A stretch of 64,000 nucleotides of DNA, taken from the NCBI GenBank assembly GCA_021234155.1, contig JAJEKV010000002.1, forward strand, positions 388,944 to 452,943, in the 5' to 3' direction. Position numbers and translations under genes: made by a program. The notes beneath the pieces are model-generated. The model searched no databases. It had not been told where the DNA came from and saw nothing but the letters and a program-made list of their open reading frames with translations. Shown piece after piece: positions 58,304 to 64,000 of the stretch. Every line of letters begins with the position of its first letter. Position 1 is the stretch's first letter. This DNA comes from Isoetes taiwanensis. Its lineage: Eukaryota; Streptophyta; Lycopodiopsida; Isoetales; Isoetaceae.

Positions 58304-58560
58304 CTAGCATGTCCCTTTAACAAGTACAGACCCTCTTCTATTTCTGTTGCCCCGTTAGTTGAATAACATACTTTCTTTTTCTCTACCAGAATATGAAAAA
58401 GATTATCCAAGGGTGGATATTCTGCTGCCGGCCATTTCATCAACATGGTTATGCAAGCAGACTTGTATTGTCTTAAATTTGCAAGAAGCTGCAATGCCTC
58501 TGTAACTCTTGAAGATGCTTGTTGAAAAAATCTTATTACATCATTGTGCTGAATGTGGAC
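58304..58560 (-). CDS. Candidate internal exon, unidentified gene
   Basis: On the minus strand, 85 codons plus two bases lie between AG (58562-58561) and a GTAAGTATTC donor. It begins VHIQHNDVIRFFQQASSRVT, includes LLANLRQYKSACITMLMKWP and ends LYLLKGHA. Splice ends and long open frame make this one of the best exons in the right half. A further candidate downstream (about 58168-58090) reads EGATMIAKAKNTVEKNENSA after TATCAG and ends at ATG/GTATGTG, but its phase does not fit directly. Family not recognised. Confidence 0.45.
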
Positions 58561-59283
58561 CTTTTTTTATTTTGAAGCTCCAGGGCAAGTGTCAGTAGAA
58601 ATCATTCATCTTGTGCACAATCTAAATCCTCTCTGTCTCTAAAGTTTTCAGTTGCTTAACATCTATGTCCAACAGCCGAATGAACTCAATCCTGACACTT
58701 TTAGAATAAGTACCAATCCAATAAGGTTAAGATAGTACATGTAAGCAATTCATGAATGGTTTTCAAACCAATATACTAACCTATTGTATAACAGGATCTG
58801 ACGTAATAGATTGCACGAACTTGTAGGACTTTTACCTATGAAATACCTACTTGTAGACAAATAGCTCATTGCACATTTAATTAACGGATGCTTGCAATCA
58901 ACGAGCCTGTCATTGCCACACTCAAACCTCTCTATCTATCTATCTCAAAACTTCTGTTCACCTTGTTTATTTGCTCAGTACTCAAGTAATTAGTAATCAT
59001 AGCATGTTTGCAAGACGGTAATGATTGAATATTTCTCTGTGCAATATATACATAAGGTAGAGCTCTAGCCAACTCATGCAATAATTAGCTATGGCCTGTA
59101 TCTGGCCACAACAGATAACAAACTCCATAAAAAATCCACATGAATAGTTCATATTCCGTGCTATGCTTTTCTTATAGTTATATTAGCCATTTATGCATAT
59201 CAACATAAAGTTTGAAATGCAGGCACCACTATACTATCTATCTCTAATAACATACTGGACTGAAATTGAAGCTCCATTCTCAT

Positions 59284-59405
59284 GAACATGGTTATGCAAG
59301 CAGACTTGTATTGTCTTAAACTTGCAAGAACCTGCAATGCCTCTGTAACTCTTGAAGATGCTTGTTGAAAAAACCTTATTACATCATTGTGCTGAATGTG
59401 GACCT
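59284..59405 (-). pseudogene. Partial duplicate of the exon at 58304
   Basis: About 120 bp matches 58445-58560 with roughly 5% differences (for example LQLLANLR to LQVLASLR), then diverges after the ITM codons. It begins with the same AG/GTCCAC acceptor. It could be an alternative (mutually exclusive) exon or a dead duplicate. Confidence 0.55.
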
Positions 59406-60067
59406 CAATCATTGCAGCTCATTGGGTCCTCAAATCTAGAAATAGCTGCTCTAACTTATGAATCTGCAGTACAAGGATCTAAAGTTCCTGGCCTTGAAGA
59501 GCTTTCCATGACTTTACAAACATTGCAGCTTGAATCTTGTAAATCTATAGCCAGAGGTGGAAGCAATCGACAAGGATAATTTCCAATCGTTAGCAATGCT
59601 TGTCGGAATGGTTAGGGCGCGGAAGGAATTAACTGGGTTTTCTATTTTTCCTAGCCGTCGATTCAAAAATTAGAAGATTTAACGGTTGAGATGAAAAAAC
59701 GCTGACGTGATATGACACGTGGCATAGCTAGAATCGCAGCAAATCGGTCACCTCGGGTTAGGCAACCCAGAATGATTTATATATGTTCTAAAAATGCATT
59801 TTGATATCTCCACTTGAATTTGATACGACTTGTCTTGAAACATTCTATTGGGAAGAAAAATAACCACCACCACACTTATCGTTTTGTTGTTTGGACGGTT
59901 GTGATCGTTTACCACTCAATAATTGGTGGTTGTAGGGAATGAAATATTGGTAACCATAGTTAGGAGTTAACGAATTCGGCTAAAGTCAAAATAACATGTT
60001 CTTTTTTTATTTAAGAATCAAATCTGTATAAAATGGAGCTCATAAAGTACATCGATGTGCCCCTACA

Positions 60068-60155
60068 TAATATATTGGTTTATGTACGAATAATCACTCA
60101 ACTATTCGTTTATGTAGGGATAACCAGACAACTATTCGTTTATGTAAGGATAACC
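60068..60155. repeat. Three-copy repeat of about 30-40 bp
   Basis: TTTATGTANGNATAAC words followed by CAACTATTCG recur three times. The open frame across them (VYVRIITQLF-type repeats) is a by-product. Confidence 0.7.
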
Positions 60156-60404
60156 TACTCAGCTATGAAATTGAACTTTTACACGAGTGATAAAAGTGAG
60201 TCTCGGGCTTGGGACGCTCACTCCTCAGATGCTACAAGATACTGCTGGACCTTTTGTTTCAGAGATGGCCATAAGCTATTAGGCTGGGGATATTCTTGGG
60301 AGAGTATCAATTTTCTCTGCCATGCCCTTTTTTATATCTGAAAGTCCATCTTTCCAAATCTCTCATAAAAGAAATTGAAGGCGGCTAAAATAATTCAAGA
60401 GGGG

Positions 60405-60600
60405 ACAGCACACTGATGTTAATCGACTTCATCACAAGCCTCCTCCAACAAGCACCTCTCAATCTTGCACTTCAACATCATAAGAACAATATGATTTGGT
60501 TCTTCCAAGACACTGACATCAATCGACTTCATCACAAGCCTCTCTAAATCTTGCACATCAACGACAGAAGAACAATATGATCTGGTTCTTCTAATTGCAA
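60405..60600. repeat. About 110-bp imperfect tandem duplication
   Basis: AATCGACTTCATCACAAGCC and AGAACAATATGATNTGGTTC each occur twice in order. Confidence 0.8.
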
Positions 60601-60914
60601 CAGTAAATCATATTGCCAAGCACAGATACATCAAATCTGGCCACTGCTCGTAGCCCTAAATCACATTCTACATTCCACATTGGCAGACATGCCTTTTTGA
60701 AACATGATTCGCCACATATGCAAGTTGAGATTGATGTGCTCTTGAGCTATAATAACAATGGCATTGTTCGTTTATAGAATGGCCCACCTTTATCATATAG
60801 AAATATATATATCTGATTAGCTAAGCTAGCGACAGAAGCTAGTTCAAACGTATATTCAAATTTGAGAAGCGCATTAAAAAAAAAGGACACGTTTTAAAAT
60901 GAGTCGAGGGTTTG

Positions 60915-60916
60915 AT

Positions 60917-60951
<35 letters not shown>

Positions 60952-60957
60952 TTTTTG
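60915..60957. repeat. (ATTT)n microsatellite
   Basis: About ten ATTT repeats near the left edge of the decayed gypsy element. No LTR was recognised beside it. Confidence 0.9.
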
Positions 60958-61099
60958 AAAGATAAAAAAAAAGTTTATTAATCAAGGGTAAAGATTATAC
61001 AATGTAGAATTCTCATCTATTTGTGTAAGCACAAGAGGATGCCTTTAGAACTCGAGAAACCATATATAGGAAATATCTCTTTAATAAAAGTTGTTGCAG

Positions 61100-63440
61100 C
61101 ATCATAAGCTTTTAACTTATCTGAACAAGGAATAAAGTGTGCTTGCCTATAAAACAATCTACAATTGTCCAAATCATATTATTCTTCCGAAGGCCTATTT
61201 AAAAACCTATAATAAAAACCATAGTAACTTGTTCCCACTTACTTTGCGGAATAGGCAAATGCAAAGGAACACCATGAGGTTTCTTAGTTGCTTTTTTAAT
61301 CCTTTGGCACGTAACACAAAGACGTAAATGAACCATCATAGAGATATGGTTCAATCTTAGCAAAAGTTGCAATAACCCCACAGTGACCGACAGTAGATAT
61401 GGACCCCTTGAAGATTAAATTGTCTATAAAGGCACAAACAATATATAACTTTGGAACTTTATATAAAAAATCATTGGTCTCAGAGCCAGTGTTGTTGATT
61501 TGCCATAGCCCAGTGGACCCGGTTGGGTGGTTAATTGTGCTTGATATACAATGCATACTGTTCTTGTTCCTCACTAGTAATTCTGTTGAGATATGGTGGT
61601 GAATTCTTTTAAATATACATTAAATAATACATTTGTATCAGAATCCCACTTAAGTTAACGTTCAGATAAAGTTTTCTAGAAAACTATATGCTTAATGCTT
61701 TGGTGATCAATTAAAATATTGGCAGAGCCCAAGATATAATGACATCAGACTTTCAAAGCACGTATAACAACCAAAATGTCTTCTTCATACACACTATGGG
61801 GATTTTCGGATTCCAAAAATTTGTGAATTTCATAAGCGATAGGATGACCTTCTTGCTTCAAAACTGCACCCAAAGCAGCACCACTAGCATCAGCACACAT
61901 CAAGTAGGGCATGTCAAACTTTGATAAATGCGGCACATACGGGTTAACCATAGCATCCTTCAATGCTTGAAAAGCAACTTGTTGATTACCAGCCCATAAG
62001 GAGGGTACATCCTTCTCTACTAATAAATAGAGTGCTGAAGCAATGCGAGCAAATTTTTTAATAAAATTTCCATAATAATTGCACAATTCCAAGACGGAAT
62101 ACAGAGCCTCACCATCCTAGTGCCACTCAGAATAGGCCAATTCAAAATTGTGTGTGCACTTTGCTAGGGTCCACTTTGAGATCCTCATTGCAGACAATAT
62201 GGCCTAAGTATTCAATCTCAGATTGAAAGAATATACTTTTCTTAGTCTTGAAAGTGATGCTTTCTTTTTCCAAGTGAGAAAATCCTCTTGCCAATCCAAA
62301 TAATGTTCTTCTGATTTGTTGAAGACTAAAATATCATAAGAAACAATCACAAAATGACTATGCATATTCTCAAAGATTAGCCGGCACATTTGTGAGACCA
62401 AAAGGCATGATGAGAAACTCATAATGTCCAAAAGTTATTTTAAAGGATGTTTTATGCACGTCTTCCGATGCAAAATTAAGTTGCCAATAGTCAAACTTGA
62501 GATCTAGATGGCTAAATGCCTCAGCACGTGGACTAGAAAACTTATGACAGTAATTTTATTAAAAGCATGGTGTATATGCAATAAGAATTGTCATTTCTGT
62601 TTACCAGTAAAACTGGATTGCCATACCAAAAGGCCAAATCAAACCAAATTGATTGAAGTAACTCATCAAGTTGGCACTTAATTTCATCCTTTTGCCCATG
62701 CATTCTCCTATAAGAAGCTTGATTTGGGGGTTCTTTCCAAGGAAGAAGATCAATTTTGTGGTCTTAATGGTCGTTGGGCGGTAATGTGGTTGAAAGATCA
62801 TTAGAAAACACATCATTATGGTATTAAAGAAACAAAGTTTGACGTCCATTCATTGGTGATGTAATTGACTTACTACTCGAAGCCACCAAATAAACACAAT
62901 GAGATTTTATTGCCAAACATTTAAACTGAACAACAGAAACCACTGGAATGCGGGCTACAATAAGATCCTTAACAAACTTAAAGGTCTTTCTCCTATCATC
63001 TAAGGCTAACGTAAGAGTAGAAGAAACCCAATCAGCTATAGGATTATACTCTTGATGCCAAGGCATCCCAAAAAAGAATCCATACTGCCAAGTTCAGTTA
63101 CCAAGAATGTACGCTTGACATTAAAACCTTGAATGGAATACTCCACTATCAAGGACCAAGGTGACAGTTGACCACAAAAGGCCAAAGATAAATCCATCGC
63201 ATTCGTCAATCACATAGTGGACAATTCCAACTCCATTATTAACATGTCTGAAATCACATCAAACTCACAACAATGTATAGGATGGCCAACAAAAGCGATC
63301 TTTTTTGCACCGCTCCCTTTTTTTGTTCTGGCGGATCCTCAGATTTACCTGCTTTTATACCGCCTTTTGGCTTTGGTGTGTACCTGTGACATTCAAAAAA
63401 AATTGTGGTTAGGACTAGAGCAAATATAGCCTTTTTCTCA
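61100..63440 (-). pseudogene. pol: Decayed Ty3/gypsy pol (protease, RT, RNase H, integrase)
   Basis: Minus-strand frames give the Ty3/gypsy order. Protease end: MPWHQEYNPIADWVSSTLTL (63066). RT start: PPNDH, DLLPWKEPPNQASYRRMHGQ and DELLQSIW (about 62800). RT active-site region: HSHFVIVSYDILVFNKSEEH (about 62350), where the usual YDD has lost one Asp. RNase H: CADASGAALGAVLKQEGHPI (about 61880). Integrase zinc-finger and core start: CQRIKKATKKPHGVPLHLPI and SKWEQVT (about 61270). Frameshifts and stops separate the pieces, so no active enzyme is possible. No LTRs were found. The order INT after RT/RH separates it from Ty1/copia. Confidence 0.85.
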
Positions 63441-63597
63441 CGACGAAGTCAATTTTTCCGAGCCATATAGAATTCTGTAGGCTCCCCCTCCTCTGAAGAC
63501 GTCTTTTCCTCATGGAAATGCTTTGCACTTGACTCTAAGGCAGAACGAGTGGATGCTTGGTCCCATAACCCAATTGGGTTTCCGTGGACGTTAAAAA

Positions 63598-63768
63598 TCT
63601 TCTTCTTCTTCTTCTTCTTCTTCTTCTTCTTCTTCTTCTTCTTCTTCTTCTTCTTCTTCTTCTTCTTCTTCTTCTTCTTCTTCTTCTTCTTCTTCTTCTT
63701 CTTCTTCTTCTTCTTCTTCTTCTTCTTCTTCTTCTTCTTCTTCTTCTTCTTCTTCTTCTTCTTCTTCA
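63598..63768. repeat. (CTT)n microsatellite, about 56 repeats
   Basis: Roughly 170 bp of uninterrupted CTT on the plus strand (GAA/AAG on the minus strand), lying where the gag or gag-pol linker of the minus-strand element would be. All open frames of single-residue runs here are products of the repeat. Exact length is likely unreliable. Confidence 0.95.
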
Positions 63769-64000
63769 CAATGCACGGGTTTAAAACTTTTTAGGCATAG
63801 GTTTAGACCCTCCTTGTGCATTGACGGCTTGGGTTAATGAAAGAACGTCCCAAAATTGGCTTGTATCCAATGATGGACACTACCCATGACTGGTCAGATT
63901 TCGCTGCATCATTTTTGCCAAGTTGGAGATCTTTCTTCAAGATTCTTATCAAAAAATTACGAACGATCTCCTTGTCTTGTTGGCTCGCGCTCTCAATTAT
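63769..64000. other. Window edge, probably element sequence
   Basis: No feature was recognised; possibly the gag part of the decayed minus-strand element, cut by the window end. Confidence 0.3.

Noticed and set aside
63449-63821. Long open frames of single-residue runs
   Set aside because: They follow directly from the (CTT)n repeat in all frames and do not indicate a gene.
1-64000. CRISPR arrays, bacterial operons or phage modules
   Set aside because: Repeats lack the regular repeat-spacer form, and the window has plant introns and retroelements throughout.

Overview
This window looks like nuclear DNA of a land plant. It is AT-rich and intron-containing, with almost no long open frames and a heavy load of plant-type mobile elements. 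These include LTR retrotransposons primed by initiator tRNA-Met, TRIMs, a Helitron-like end, a tRNA-derived SINE candidate and gene-capturing repeats. The species cannot be fixed from the sequence; a seed-free plant such as a fern is only a guess. No bacterial operon, CRISPR array, rRNA or tRNA gene was seen.

Layout. (1) 1-6257: AT-rich DNA with small repeats, then the last four phase-consistent exons of a host gene I could not identify (3264-6257). (2) 7307 to roughly 11.6 kb: a Helitron-like 3' end on the minus strand (hairpin plus CTAG), an array of the perfect palindrome GGTATAAATTTATACC at 32-bp period, and several coding-like exon fragments. (3) 12.3-17.3 kb: a 48-bp perfect inverted repeat with a GC-rich palindromic core encloses a long GAATCT minisatellite and the start of the next block. 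(4) 15.7-38.1 kb: three head-to-tail copies of a unit of about 6.46 kb. Copy 1 carries about 2.8 kb extra. Each unit holds broken, intron-bearing host gene fragments, including a class I peptide chain release factor and the tRNA (guanine-26) dimethyltransferase TRM1, plus GAATCT arrays, a SINE candidate and an AT-rich inverted repeat. (5) 39.2-44.2 kb: more of the same minisatellite family, with an internal tandem duplication of about 1.1 kb. (6) 45.8-51.9 kb: three retroelements packed end to end. They are a gag-only LTR element (+), two adjacent TRIMs (-) and a short non-autonomous LTR element (-). (7) 52-60.9 kb: low-copy DNA with scattered minus-strand exon candidates, one of them duplicated. 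(8) 61.0-63.8 kb: a decayed Ty3/gypsy pol on the minus strand, ending at a (CTT)n tract of about 56 repeats.

Two themes stand out. First, a repeat family combines minisatellite arrays, palindromes and several captured host gene fragments, and has been amplified in tandem. Second, differences between otherwise near-identical repeat copies (the three 6.46-kb units and both LTR pairs) are concentrated at CTG/CAG/CCG-type sites. This looks more like consensus error at methylated CHG sites than like evolution. Reading frames in the repeats should therefore be treated with caution.
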